From Gammaproteobacteria bacterium (lineage in GTDB: Bacteria; Pseudomonadota; Gammaproteobacteria; Arenicellales; Poriferihabitantaceae): 62,524 nt of DNA. Positions within the stretch are counted from its first letter, which is position 1, and each line of letters opens with the position of its first letter. Positions 55,018-62,184 of the stretch are shown here, one piece after another. Where the stretch lies: positions 1-62,524 of the forward strand of contig VYFG01000047.1 in NCBI GenBank assembly GCA_009842505.1. Reading direction: 5' to 3'. The position numbers and the translations under genes were made by a program. The notes under the pieces were generated by a model that saw nothing but the letters and a program-made list of their open reading frames with translations, was not told the DNA's origin and made no database searches.

Positions 55018-55963
55018 GCCGGACCGGACCAGGGACCCGGCGGAATTCCACCGGTCTTTCCTGGGACCCCGGTACTGGGGAACCTGGCTGCTGCTGGGTG
55101 CCCTGAGAATCCTTGGCCACCTGCCGCGGCGCTGGCTGATGGGTCTGGGCGCCCTGGTCGGCGATCTCTTCCGTCACGGCAACAAGAAACGCCGGCTGAT
55201 TGCCGCGGTGAACTTGGCGCTGTGTTTCCCCGAGCTTTCGGCGGCGGAGCGGCAAAGGCTGCTCAAGGCCCATTTCCGCGCCCATGGCCGCGGCATTGTC
55301 GACATGGGGGTTACGCTGTGGTGCAGCAGGCGCCGCCTCCTGGAACTGGTGGACCTTGAGGGGTTCGAGGAACACCGGGACCGCGTGGCCTCGGGCAAGG
55401 TGCTCGCGGTGACCTGGCACCTGACGACCCTGGAAATCACCGGCCTGCTGATGACGCTGGCGGGTCCCTCGGTATCGATGATGAAACCGCTGGACAATGA
55501 CCTGCTGACCTGGGCGGTGGCAAGGGGCCGATGCCGCCTGTCGGACCTCGACCTGATCGTGCGCGATGCCGGCATGCGGCCGCTGCTCAAGGGGCTGCAG
55601 GACGGCCGGCAGTGCATACTGGTGCCGGACGAGGACTTCGGCGGACGGGGAGCGGAGGTTGCCTACGTGCCATTTTTCGGAGTGTCCCGGGCCATGGTCA
55701 CCACGCCGGGGCGCATTGCCCGTGCATCCGGTGCCACGGTCACCGTGTGCGCGACCCGGCTTGATCCGGGGACGGGCCGGTATGTATGCACCTTCGGCCC
55801 GCCGCTGGACGGTGTCCGCGGCGACGACCCCCAAGCGGATGCCGCCGCCATCTGCGAGGCCATGGAAAGTCTGATCCGCAGGGCCCCGGAGCAGTATCTC
55901 TGGACGTTCCGCTGGTTCCAGTCACGCCCGGACGGGGGCGACAGTCCCTACGGTTCGGTATAG
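55010..55963 (+). CDS. Lipid A biosynthesis acyltransferase family (LpxL/HtrB-like)
   Basis: The 317-residue protein has an N-terminal membrane helix (WGTWLLLGALRILGHLP) and the LpxL catalytic motif H-x4-E in TWHLTTLEITG (usually HFTTLE). VPDEDFGGRG and YVPFFGVSRAMVTTPGRIA follow, and EQYLWTFRWFQSRP at the end is typical. It adds a secondary acyl chain to lipid A. It overlaps the TIGR04282 gene by 8 bases. Confidence 0.93.
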   Translation: MAEPDRTRDPAEFHRSFLGPRYWGTWLLLGALRILGHLPRRWLMGLGALVGDLFRHGNKKRRLIAAVNLALCFPELSAAERQRLLKAHFRAHGRGIVDMGVTLWCSRRRLLELVDLEGFEEHRDRVASGKVLAVTWHLTTLEITGLLMTLAGPSVSMMKPLDNDLLTWAVARGRCRLSDLDLIVRDAGMRPLLKGLQDGRQCILVPDEDFGGRGAEVAYVPFFGVSRAMVTTPGRIARASGATVTVCATRLDPGTGRYVCTFGPPLDGVRGDDPQADAAAICEAMESLIRRAPEQYLWTFRWFQSRPDGGDSPYGSV

Positions 55964-56065
55964 AAGAGGGTTTGGCGCTTGCCGCCAGGCCGGCTCCACG
56001 GCCCCGCGTCCACCCTGACAGGACCGGTGCAAGCCTCGCGGGCGACGGATCCGTAGCCGGGGAAT

Positions 56066-57019
56066 TCAGTCGTCCGGCGGGTTCCCGCCGGGTTGCATCA
56101 TGGCATCGAATTCCTCTTGTGACTTCCTGGCTTCATCGGCAAGCCACTGCCGGAACGCCGCGATGTCCGGCTCGTTCTCCCTGCCCGGGGCGCAGACGAA
56201 ATAATAGGATGCGTAGGACCGGCAGACCACTTCCGGAAACAGGCGGATCAGCCGGCCGGCATTGAGGTCATCCAGCACATGGGCGCTGCGGGCAAGGGCG
56301 ATTCCCTGGTGGTCGATGGCGGCCTGGAGCGCCAGGCTGGTCTGGGGAAACTTGGTGCCGCTGGGCATGCGCCTGACCACCACGCCGGCTTCATGGAACC
56401 AGTCGCGCCAGCGGGGCAGGATGTCAATGGCGCTTCGCCTGAGCAGGGGCAGGTCGAGCAGGTTCTTCGGCTCCCCGGGCGCGCCGTGTTCCCGGAGAAA
56501 ATAGGGGCTGCATACCGGGAATACGTATTCGGTCAGAAGGAGTTCCTCGTGCAGGCTGCCCCAGTTTCCGTAACCGAGCCGAATGCCCACGTCGGCGGTT
56601 TCCTGGTCAAACTCCACCAGCACATCGGAAGTGGAAATCCAGACATCGATATCCGGATAGTCGTGCTTGAAATGGCCGAGACGGGGCACAAGCCACTTGA
56701 ACGCGAATGACTGCAGCAGGGTCACCCGCAGGTCGGAAGGGCTTTCATCCTCCTCTTTGAGGTCTTCCAGGGTACTGGTGATCCTGAAAAGAAAGTCCCG
56801 TACCACGGGCGCGAGCGCCTCGCCTGCCTCCGTCAGTGCCAGCCCGCGCCCCCGGCGCCTGAACAGTTTGACCCCCCACAACTGCTCGGCATGGTGGATC
56901 TGGTGGCTGATGGCGCTTTGGGTTACATGGAGTTCCTTGGCGGCCCGGGTGTAGCTCAGATGGCGCGCCGCAGACTCCAGGGCTCTCAGGGCTGCAATGG
57001 GGGGAAAATGGACGGGCAT
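56066..57019 (-). CDS. LysR-type regulator, GcvA-like
   Basis: The 317-residue regulator has the winged helix ALESAARHLSYTRAAKELHVTQSAISHQI and a substrate domain with FKWLVPRLGHFKHDYPDIDVWIS and VGIRLGYGNWGSL, as in the GcvA subgroup. It is divergent from the DUF1127 unit, so it may control that unit. A perfect 10-base palindrome lies 23 bases before its start. Confidence 0.92.
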   Translation of the reverse strand: MPVHFPPIAALRALESAARHLSYTRAAKELHVTQSAISHQIHHAEQLWGVKLFRRRGRGLALTEAGEALAPVVRDFLFRITSTLEDLKEEDESPSDLRVTLLQSFAFKWLVPRLGHFKHDYPDIDVWISTSDVLVEFDQETADVGIRLGYGNWGSLHEELLLTEYVFPVCSPYFLREHGAPGEPKNLLDLPLLRRSAIDILPRWRDWFHEAGVVVRRMPSGTKFPQTSLALQAAIDHQGIALARSAHVLDDLNAGRLIRLFPEVVCRSYASYYFVCAPGRENEPDIAAFRQWLADEARKSQEEFDAMMQPGGNPPDD

Positions 57020-57042
57020 CCTGGTTTGTCCAAGGGGGATTT

Positions 57043-57052
57043 ATTCATGAAT
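57043..57052. promoter_or_regulatory. Palindrome between LysR gene and DUF1127 unit
   Basis: ATTCATGAAT is a perfect palindrome, followed by a related half at 57,081 (GAATTCATCG). The spacing and AT-rich context fit a LysR binding region for autoregulation and control of the divergent unit. Confidence 0.35.
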
Positions 57053-57180
57053 GATTGTTCATGCATTGTATGAGAATTCATCGTTTGTATACAGATGCAG
57101 CGGGCCTTATATTCCCGTCACAGCCGGTTTGTAGACGACACGCAAACCAAGATTTCAACGTAATGATACAGGTGCGACAC

Positions 57181-57273
57181 ATGAACGAAATGTTTATCAA
57201 GGTGGGCGTCGCATATGTCGGCGCACTGACCGTCCTTACGATTTTACTGACCCAGTTTCAGGGGGGGGTATGA
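57181..57273 (+). CDS. 30-residue single-helix membrane peptide
   Basis: The peptide begins MNEMFIKVGVAYVGALTVL and ends LLTQFQGGV, with one hydrophobic helix over residues 6-24. Its stop overlaps the DUF1127 start as ATGA (57270-57273). It has no family I know. It may be a small membrane protein in its own right or a coupling leader for DUF1127. It is too small for most gene finders. Confidence 0.55.
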   Translation: MNEMFIKVGVAYVGALTVLTILLTQFQGGV

Positions 57274-57551
57274 CCGTGCGTACAAATGAACAGATTGCAA
57301 ATCCCGAGAACGTTGTCCTCGGACAATTCCAGAGGAACTTCCTGGTTCGCTTGATCCATAGGCTGCAGGCCTGGAACCGCCGCCGTCTGGCAATCCGCGA
57401 ACTGCAGGCCATGCCGGATTCACTGCTCCGGGACCTGGGAATCGAGCGGTACGAGATCAGGGATGTGGTGCTGAACGGTGGTGATTTTTCCCGACTGCGT
57501 CCAAGGAAAACCGAATCAGCGGTGGCTCCGCTCAAAAAAGCCGCGGCGTAG
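57270..57551 (+). CDS. DUF1127 domain protein
   Basis: The 93-residue protein has the DUF1127 core RRRLAIRELQAMPDSLLRDLGIERYEI in its middle (about residues 38-66). In alphaproteobacteria, small DUF1127 proteins bind RNA and affect phosphate metabolism and sRNA turnover. This one has a 35-residue N-terminal and a lysine-rich C-terminal extension. Strong terminator follows 35 bases later. Confidence 0.88.
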   Translation: MTVRTNEQIANPENVVLGQFQRNFLVRLIHRLQAWNRRRLAIRELQAMPDSLLRDLGIERYEIRDVVLNGGDFSRLRPRKTESAVAPLKKAAA

Positions 57552-57585
57552 ACCTTGTTTTACTCCTCCATTGGTGTTTATTACA

Positions 57586-57611
57586 GCCCTCTCCCCGAGG
57601 GCTTTTTTTTT
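57586..57611 (+). terminator. Intrinsic terminator after DUF1127
   Basis: A 6-base perfect stem GCCCTC/GAGGGC with loop TCCCC is followed by nine T (57603-57611). It ends the DUF1127 unit. Confidence 0.85.
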
Positions 57612-57632
57612 GGGGGGGATTATAAAGATAGG

Positions 57633-57661
57633 TTGATAAAATCAATCTCCCTTGGTAAAAT
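57633..57661 (+). promoter_or_regulatory. Sigma-70 promoter of the IS1595 transposase
   Basis: TTGATA (57633-57638), a 17-base spacer and TAAAAT (57656-57661) make a near-consensus promoter. Ribosome site AAGGAG (57675-57680) lies 8 bases before ATG 57689. Confidence 0.75.
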
Positions 57662-57688
57662 ATATTTAACTATCAAGGAGTTATACCT

Positions 57689-58699
57689 ATGGCAAACATG
57701 GCGCCGGGCAAGTTCTACCGAGAGGGCATCGACCTTCTGGAACTCATGCGGATGTTTCCCGACGAAGAGGCTGCCGTTAAGTGGTTCGAGGCCGTCCGAT
57801 GGGCAAACGGCCGCTGTTGCGGCAAGTCCGGCAGCGGCAACACGGTGGAATCCAACCACCCGAAAATGCCCTATTGGTGCACCGATTGCCGGTCCTATTT
57901 CTCCGTTCGCACCGGCACCCCCATGGCCCGCTCAAGGATTCCCCTACAGAAGTGGGCCATCGCCATCTATCTCTGCCTCACTTCTCTGAAAAGCGTCTCT
58001 TCCATGAAGCTTCATCGGGACCTTGGCATCAGCCAGCCCTCCGCATGGTTCATGCTACATCGTATTCGTGAGGCATGGGCAAGCGTACCGGGGGATGGTG
58101 GAAACGGAGAAATGGAAAGTGAGCCCAAATTCGCAGGCCCCGTGGAAGTCGATGAAACCTACATGGGCGGCATTCGTAAGAACATGGGCAAGGCCAAACG
58201 GCGGGAATTGGCGGAGAGCGCTCCGGGAAGGGGCGCGGTTGGCAAGACGGCGGTTGTGGGCGCCAAGGATCGGGACAGCAACCGGGTTTCCGCCAAGGTG
58301 ATCCGGGCTGTGGACAGGGATACTCTACACGGGTTTGTCGGGGATACGGCGGCGGAAGGCGCGGAGGTCTATACCGATGAGGCGGTGGCCTATGAAGGCA
58401 TGCCGTTCGACCATGAGGCCGTCAAGCACAGCATAGGGGAATACGTCCGGGACATGATCCATACCAACGGAGTGGAGTCCTTCTGGTCCATGCTCAAGCG
58501 GGCGCACAAGGGCACGTTCCACAAGCTTTCCCCCAAGCACCTTGACCGCTACGTCCAGGAATTCGCGGCCAAGCACAATATGCGCGAGTCAGGAACCCTT
58601 ACCCAAATGCGAAACACCGTCGCCGCCATGGTCGGCCGGAACCTTCTCTACACCGACCTGATCGCCGACAACGGATTGCCGAGCGGGGCGCGGGGTTAG
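57689..58699 (+). CDS. IS1595-family transposase (ISXO2-like)
   Basis: The 336-residue DDE-type transposase has an N-terminal zinc-ribbon-like part (CCGKSGSGN, WCTDCRSYFSVRTGTPM) with an incomplete first CxxC, then the catalytic domain: VEVDETYMGG, VYTDEAVAYEGM and the third position in MIHTNGVESFWSMLKRAHKG. It appears full length and expressed. I could not find a matched pair of inverted repeats at its flanks, so the IS boundaries are undefined. Confidence 0.9.
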   Translation: MANMAPGKFYREGIDLLELMRMFPDEEAAVKWFEAVRWANGRCCGKSGSGNTVESNHPKMPYWCTDCRSYFSVRTGTPMARSRIPLQKWAIAIYLCLTSLKSVSSMKLHRDLGISQPSAWFMLHRIREAWASVPGDGGNGEMESEPKFAGPVEVDETYMGGIRKNMGKAKRRELAESAPGRGAVGKTAVVGAKDRDSNRVSAKVIRAVDRDTLHGFVGDTAAEGAEVYTDEAVAYEGMPFDHEAVKHSIGEYVRDMIHTNGVESFWSMLKRAHKGTFHKLSPKHLDRYVQEFAAKHNMRESGTLTQMRNTVAAMVGRNLLYTDLIADNGLPSGARG

Positions 58700-58786
58700 G
58701 GGTTCCACTTGCCGCAGCAGGGCGCGGGCCAGGGTTTCGGGCGTGGCGCCCTTCAAGTCTCGCTTGGGGTCCAGAACTGGTTTCAT
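58589..58786 (-). CDS. Small hypothetical protein antisense to the transposase 3' end
   Basis: A 65-residue frame begins MKPVLDPKRDLKGATPETLARALLR. Similar small frames are often annotated in bacterial genomes, which is my only support. It overlaps the transposase 3' end by 111 bases in antisense. A 22-base part (near 58,711-58,732) recurs with two changes at about 59,478-59,499. It could be a non-coding repeat instead. Confidence 0.35.
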   Translation of the reverse strand: MKPVLDPKRDLKGATPETLARALLRQVEPLTPRPARQSVVGDQVGVEKVPADHGGDGVSHLGKGS

Positions 58787-58908
58787 ATGCTCATTACCTG
58801 AGATATAATAGCCCTAACATTGTACAGGAACTCAAACGAGGCCAGAAAATGACTATTCACGGAACGGGTCCCATTGTCTGAATGGCTGATCCCATAATCA
58901 CATCCCCG

Positions 58909-58938
58909 GAGGCCGCGCAAGCGGCCTCTTCTACTTTT
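58909..58938 (+). terminator. Strong hairpin before the DUF4760 gene
   Basis: A perfect 8-base stem GAGGCCGC/GCGGCCTC with a GCAA tetraloop (58909-58928) is followed by a T-rich run (TTCTACTTTT). It looks like a terminator or attenuator. It lies inside the longest possible frame of the next gene, which argues for that gene's later start. Confidence 0.65.
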
Positions 58939-58947
58939 AACCATTCC

Positions 58948-59469
58948 ATGTCGATATTTCATCTTTGGGCAAAAGTGTATTTGTTGCCCATTGTAATTTT
59001 CTTCACTGCGTTCGTTGCTTGGCGAATTCAGATTATTGTGTTCGCAAAACGGGCTGCTTATGACTATATTACCAATCACGAATTCGACCACGAGTGGCGA
59101 ATTCTATCAACCAAGGCACTTGAACATCTTGCCTCCGGCTCAAGTAATGATTGGGATAGATTAGCATCTAGTTGGGCTAAAACCAACTTATCTGAAGGAA
59201 AAGACCTCCAGATTGTTGAGGAGACCCTTAGCTATCTAAATCGCCGTGAGTTTCTTTGCACTTGTCTTTTAGACGGCTCTATCGACCAGGATATTTACGC
59301 CAGTTGGTGGGGCATCCCTCTTATTCGTGAATGGAAGCGAGCAGAGTCCTTTGTCTTGGCTCTGCGTTCTACCGAAAAAGGCGACAAATATCTTTTTTGC
59401 AACTTCGAGAAGTTAGCGAATTCCGATAGTTTCAGGAAAGCTTCCAATTGGGACGAAGTAAACCCGTGA
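58948..59469 (+). CDS. DUF4760-like membrane protein
   Basis: From ATG 58948 a 173-residue protein has one N-terminal membrane helix (FHLWAKVYLLPIVIFFTAFV) followed by AAYDYITNHEFDHEW, LSYLNRREFLCTCLLDGSI and DIYASWWGIPLIREW. This order resembles DUF4760 proteins, of unknown function and common near phage and defence genes. An ATG at 58882 adds 22 residues but would place a terminator-like hairpin in the coding part. The gene is AT-rich compared with the core, so recent transfer is likely. Confidence 0.65.
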   Translation: MSIFHLWAKVYLLPIVIFFTAFVAWRIQIIVFAKRAAYDYITNHEFDHEWRILSTKALEHLASGSSNDWDRLASSWAKTNLSEGKDLQIVEETLSYLNRREFLCTCLLDGSIDQDIYASWWGIPLIREWKRAESFVLALRSTEKGDKYLFCNFEKLANSDSFRKASNWDEVNP

Positions 59470-59604
59470 CCCGCTCTGCCGCAACAGGGCGCGGGACAGG
59501 GGGCTTCCCCGTCGAAACCCACCTGTAAAATACCACGATTGATGGTTTAAGCAATCTGATTGACGCTCTACGTACCAAACGATCCTGATAAGCCCCCAAT
59601 ACCA

Positions 59605-60006
59605 TTACGGCCCTTCCAACGGTTCCAGACAATCCTCCTTGATCATGGCGACAAGACCATACGAATTTTTCAAGCCGGACATGTCAAGGGTTCCACTATC
59701 ATCCAGCGCGTCCGCCTTGAGGTTGGCGTCATACCAAAGATACTGAACCGCCACACTACACCAAGCGGCCAGTGCCTTGGTTGCAATGATCAGAGTTGAT
59801 TGTTCGTATTCCATGGGGGCGGCCACAGCCGTTTCGGCAAAGGATTTAAGCATATTTTCGGAAGTAATCCTCGAAGCGGATTCCTGCCCCCAAGCCCCTA
59901 CGGAAAACATCAAGCAACCCACCAAAACAATTCTGCTATCGTATTCATCGCGCTGGCCCTCTCTCGGCCGAGTAGACGCCCGGGCACGAAAATGGCGCCG
60001 GGCCAT
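59605..60006 (-). CDS. Hypothetical protein, possibly exported
   Basis: The frame holds a hydrophobic stretch IVLVGCLMFSVGAWG followed by QES, like a signal peptide end, then about 85 residues with ATKALAAWCSVAVQYLWYD and ends LVAMIKEDCLEPLEGP. Starts are uncertain: ATG 60006 gives an arginine-rich leader, and a better placed ATG near 59,943 is out of frame, so an error or frameshift at the 5' end is possible. No family is recognised. Confidence 0.4.
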   Translation of the reverse strand: MARRHFRARASTRPREGQRDEYDSRIVLVGCLMFSVGAWGQESASRITSENMLKSFAETAVAAPMEYEQSTLIIATKALAAWCSVAVQYLWYDANLKADALDDSGTLDMSGLKNSYGLVAMIKEDCLEPLEGP

Positions 60007-60335
60007 GTGAACCCGGCACAGTGACTGTGTAGGATTTCGGGTATTCGTCAGGCAAGGGTAGCTACTCCCCGGCCGGTCAAGGACTCTTGTATTCGCCGAA
60101 TAACCCGGCAAGAGTCACTGTCAGGGTTCACAAGGGCAAGGATATATAGGAACCGTGCGAAGTGCCGAAGGCTGCTATATGAATTTCCTATGAAATAAGT
60201 GCGGTTTCCCTATATCGAGGGGGCATTTGTCACTTTTTTACCCGCTTGATTTGGAGTTACAATAAGAAGCCCCGGCCGAGTTATCCCGACCGGGGCTTTG
60301 ACCTTTCCTCATACTTGGTTGGTGATGGGGAATCT
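60007..60335. other. Gene-free region with paired structures before the tRNA
   Basis: An imperfect inverted repeat pairs about 60139-60153 with 60206-60220 (GATATATAGGAACCG and CGGTTTCCCTATATC). Near the right end, AAGCCCCGG (60267-60275) and CCGGGGCTT (60290-60298) form a perfect 9-base stem that may act as a terminator in both directions. Confidence 0.5.
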
Positions 60336-60437
60336 GGAGGGATGGCAGAGAGGCTAAATGCACCGTATTGAGCGTACGGCAAATCTTGGGGGCGTGTCCC
60401 CGGGGTTTCGAGGGTTCGAATCCCTCTCCCTCCGCCA
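60336..60437 (+). tRNA. tRNA with serine-type body and GAG (leucine) anticodon
   Basis: A complete type II tRNA with CCA encoded. The acceptor stem GGAGGGA/TCCCTCC (60336-60342 and 60427-60433) pairs perfectly, discriminator is G (60434), D-stem GCA/TGC, T-stem GAGGG/CCCTC with loop TTCGAAT. The anticodon stem CCGTA/TACGG encloses TTGAGCG, so the anticodon is GAG (60370-60372), which reads CUC/CUU leucine codons. A long variable arm (60380-60409), G1-C72, G2-C71 and G73 are serine identity features; leucine tRNAs carry A73. C37 next to the anticodon is unusual. It may be a chimera, an allo-tRNA-like molecule or a pseudo-tRNA. Confidence 0.85.
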
Positions 60438-60507
60438 TTCTCCTGCCCGGCCGGTCTAGACCGAACAACCATATGCTATACATACCTGTTAACAGCGTCA
60501 ACCCCAA

Positions 60508-60533
60508 AAAATGCCCCCTTGAGGGGCCATTTT
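60508..60533. terminator. Hairpin terminator downstream of the tRNA
   Basis: AAAATG/CATTTT outer and CCCC/GGGG inner stems with one C-C mismatch and a TTGA loop. A-rich and T-rich arms allow termination on both strands. Confidence 0.65.
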
Positions 60534-60655
60534 CGCTTTACTAACCAACCCGAATAAATAACCGATGTACAATAACTACTGCGTAAACAGCAATGCCCAA
60601 TATATCAGTGAGGATCACGAAGTCCATAACCTTGACAACCACAAGAACTGCCTCC

Positions 60656-61045
60656 CTAATCCTGTAAACCGGGTCCCTCTAGGTGCCTACCTTGATTGCC
60701 ATGGCGCTGTCGCTCGTGCAAAGCAACTAGGGTACTCCACAGCGAATGGCTGCGCCCATTGCTGCCCCGCCTGCCATACAACCTAGCATTCTCTTCGTAC
60801 AGCTTGGCCCCATCCACAATAATCAACTCGCGGCCGTCGTACAAGGATATTCTTCCGGGTATCTTCCTATGCCCACAGCAACTCTCCGTAGTGGGAATAC
60901 CGCCTGCATTCAAGGCGGCGACTAGGTGGTGTATGCAGTAGTCAATGCCGCAAACCCTACCCCTGATGGGCAAGGCTACTTGGTTCTCGTAGGTTTTTAT
61001 CCCCCCGCAGCTATCGCAAGGAGGGCAATCGGGTCCAGTGTCCAT
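60656..61045 (-). CDS. Phage-like cysteine-rich hypothetical protein
   Basis: From ATG 61045, preceded by AGGGA, a 129-residue protein has CPPCDSCGG, then RGRVCGIDYCIHHLVAALNAGG, ESCCGHRKIPGRISLYDGRELIIVD. The order I/D-C-I...L-V-x-A-L-N-A-x-G-I...CCGH...PG-x-I-x-L-x-DGR is a pattern I associate with small phage and prophage proteins that likely bind zinc; no function is known. The arginine-rich C-terminal tail is less conserved. A 162-residue version from 61144 is less likely. Confidence 0.65.
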   Translation of the reverse strand: MDTGPDCPPCDSCGGIKTYENQVALPIRGRVCGIDYCIHHLVAALNAGGIPTTESCCGHRKIPGRISLYDGRELIIVDGAKLYEENARLYGRRGSNGRSHSLWSTLVALHERQRHGNQGRHLEGPGLQD

Positions 61046-61412
61046 GTTCGTGTCCCTTTTTTTGTGCGCAATCCCGGTCGCGCAGCGTCGTGACCGGCGC
61101 TGTTCCGGGACACGTGGTGGTGGCCGGATGACTTGGCGGTGCATATCCGTGTATGGGGACCCGCAGCGTCTTGCCGGCGAAGCCGAAAGATAAAGGAATA
61201 TCTGTCAGCCGCCGACCTTGGTGTTGATCAGCGGAAGCTCGCCAGCGTCCCAGACGGCTTGGTGATCGTTACCGAATGGCGGAGACTGAAGGCTCCGCAG
61301 CGCAGCCGCAGAGCAAGGCCCGCAGGGAAAGCCCCAACTGAATCCGATTTGAGTGGATAAATGCACAACAATGTCATACTTTGTGCAACTCTAACTATGA
61401 AGTCGGGAAAAC
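61046..61412. other. Gene-free stretch before the RHH/ParE operon
   Basis: About 365 bases. A 75-codon open frame at 61133-61360 has no ribosome site or homology and is not accepted as a gene. The right end carries the operator and probable promoter of the toxin-antitoxin operon. Confidence 0.45.
61362..61387 (+). promoter_or_regulatory. Candidate operator of the RHH/ParE operon
   Basis: Perfect 7-base arms TGCACAA (61362-61368) and TTGTGCA (61381-61387) lie 25 bases before the antitoxin start. RHH antitoxins bind such repeats in their own promoter. Confidence 0.55.
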
Positions 61413-61676
61413 ATGGCGAATACAACGATGGGCGTGCGCCTGAGCGAAGAAATCCAGCATCGCCTTGAAGTCCTGGGCAAAGCCAGAGATAGAACACCCC
61501 ACTACCTGATGAAGGCAGCTATTGAGCGGTATTTGGACGTAGAAGAAGCCCTGGAAGCTGAGCACCAGCTGGTCAAGTCCCGTTGGGAAAAATATGAACT
61601 GACTGGCGAAACGGTGGACCATGAGGACGTGAAAGCCTGGGCGGCAGGTTTGGACGCCGGGACCGAAACCCTTTGA
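61413..61676 (+). CDS. RHH (CopG/ParD-like) antitoxin
   Basis: The 87-residue protein starts with the ribbon-helix-helix TTMGVRLSEEIQHRLEVLGKARDRTPHYLMKAAIERYL, followed by a C-terminal tail that should wrap the toxin. It represses its operon and neutralises the ParE partner. The stop overlaps the toxin ATG (TGATG). Confidence 0.88.
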   Translation: MANTTMGVRLSEEIQHRLEVLGKARDRTPHYLMKAAIERYLDVEEALEAEHQLVKSRWEKYELTGETVDHEDVKAWAAGLDAGTETL

Positions 61677-61960
61677 TGGCGATCGTAAGATGGCTACCGG
61701 AAGCACTGAATGACCTCAAACGACTTCATGCGTACATAAAGCTGCATAGCCCGTCTGCCGCCAAACGCGCTGTCGTTACGCTAATTGAGGCCACCGATAG
61801 ACTCGCCGAATTTCCCGAAAAAGGGCGACCCTGGGATTTGGCAATGGAATTTCGCGAGTTGTCGGTACGGTTCGGAGCACGCGACTACATAGTTCGATAC
61901 CGTTACGTTGATGATGAAGTCATCATCATCCGGGTCTGGCATGCCTTGGAGGATCGCTAA
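61676..61960 (+). CDS. ParE/RelE superfamily toxin
   Basis: The 94-residue protein has the ParE fold: VRWLPEALNDLKRLHAYI, AAKRAVVTLIEATDRLAEFPEKGRP, the conserved RELSVRFGARDYIVRYRYVD and IIIRVWHALEDR at the end. ParE proteins poison gyrase; RelE proteins cut mRNA. The lack of RelE catalytic residues and the RxW-H end favour ParE. ATG 61676 is preceded by TTG 61673 as an alternative start. Confidence 0.88.
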   Translation: MAIVRWLPEALNDLKRLHAYIKLHSPSAAKRAVVTLIEATDRLAEFPEKGRPWDLAMEFRELSVRFGARDYIVRYRYVDDEVIIIRVWHALEDR

Positions 61961-62114
61961 ACTAGAGGATAAGGCAGCGTGGGGCCTACGCTCTCAAGCA
62001 GAGCTTTATGTTGAGCTGAGTTGAGCTGTCACACTACATTTGGGGGTAGGAACTCCCGATTCGATCACATGTGGAGAGCTCTCGCGAAGTTCTTTGTTTT
62101 GTTACAGTGTTAGC

Positions 62115-62143
62115 TTGACTACGGTACTCTTTTTTGATATTTC
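62115..62143 (+). promoter_or_regulatory. Candidate promoter of the AbiEi-like gene
   Basis: TTGACT (62115-62120), a 17-base spacer and TATTTC (62138-62143) in an AT-rich stretch, 42 bases before ATG 62185. The -10 is weak. Confidence 0.4.
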
Positions 62144-62184
62144 ATTAATCAAAACAAAGGTAATAGTAAAGTTTTGTGCCAGAT

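Noticed and set aside
60336..60437. Reading the anticodon as TGA, which would make it an ordinary serine tRNA
   Set aside because: The loop would need an asymmetric stem; CCGTA/TACGG pairs perfectly and leaves a 7-base loop with GAG in positions 34-36.
61133..61360. 75-codon open frame
   Set aside because: No ribosome site, no recognisable domain and it overlaps the probable promoter area of the RHH/ParE operon.
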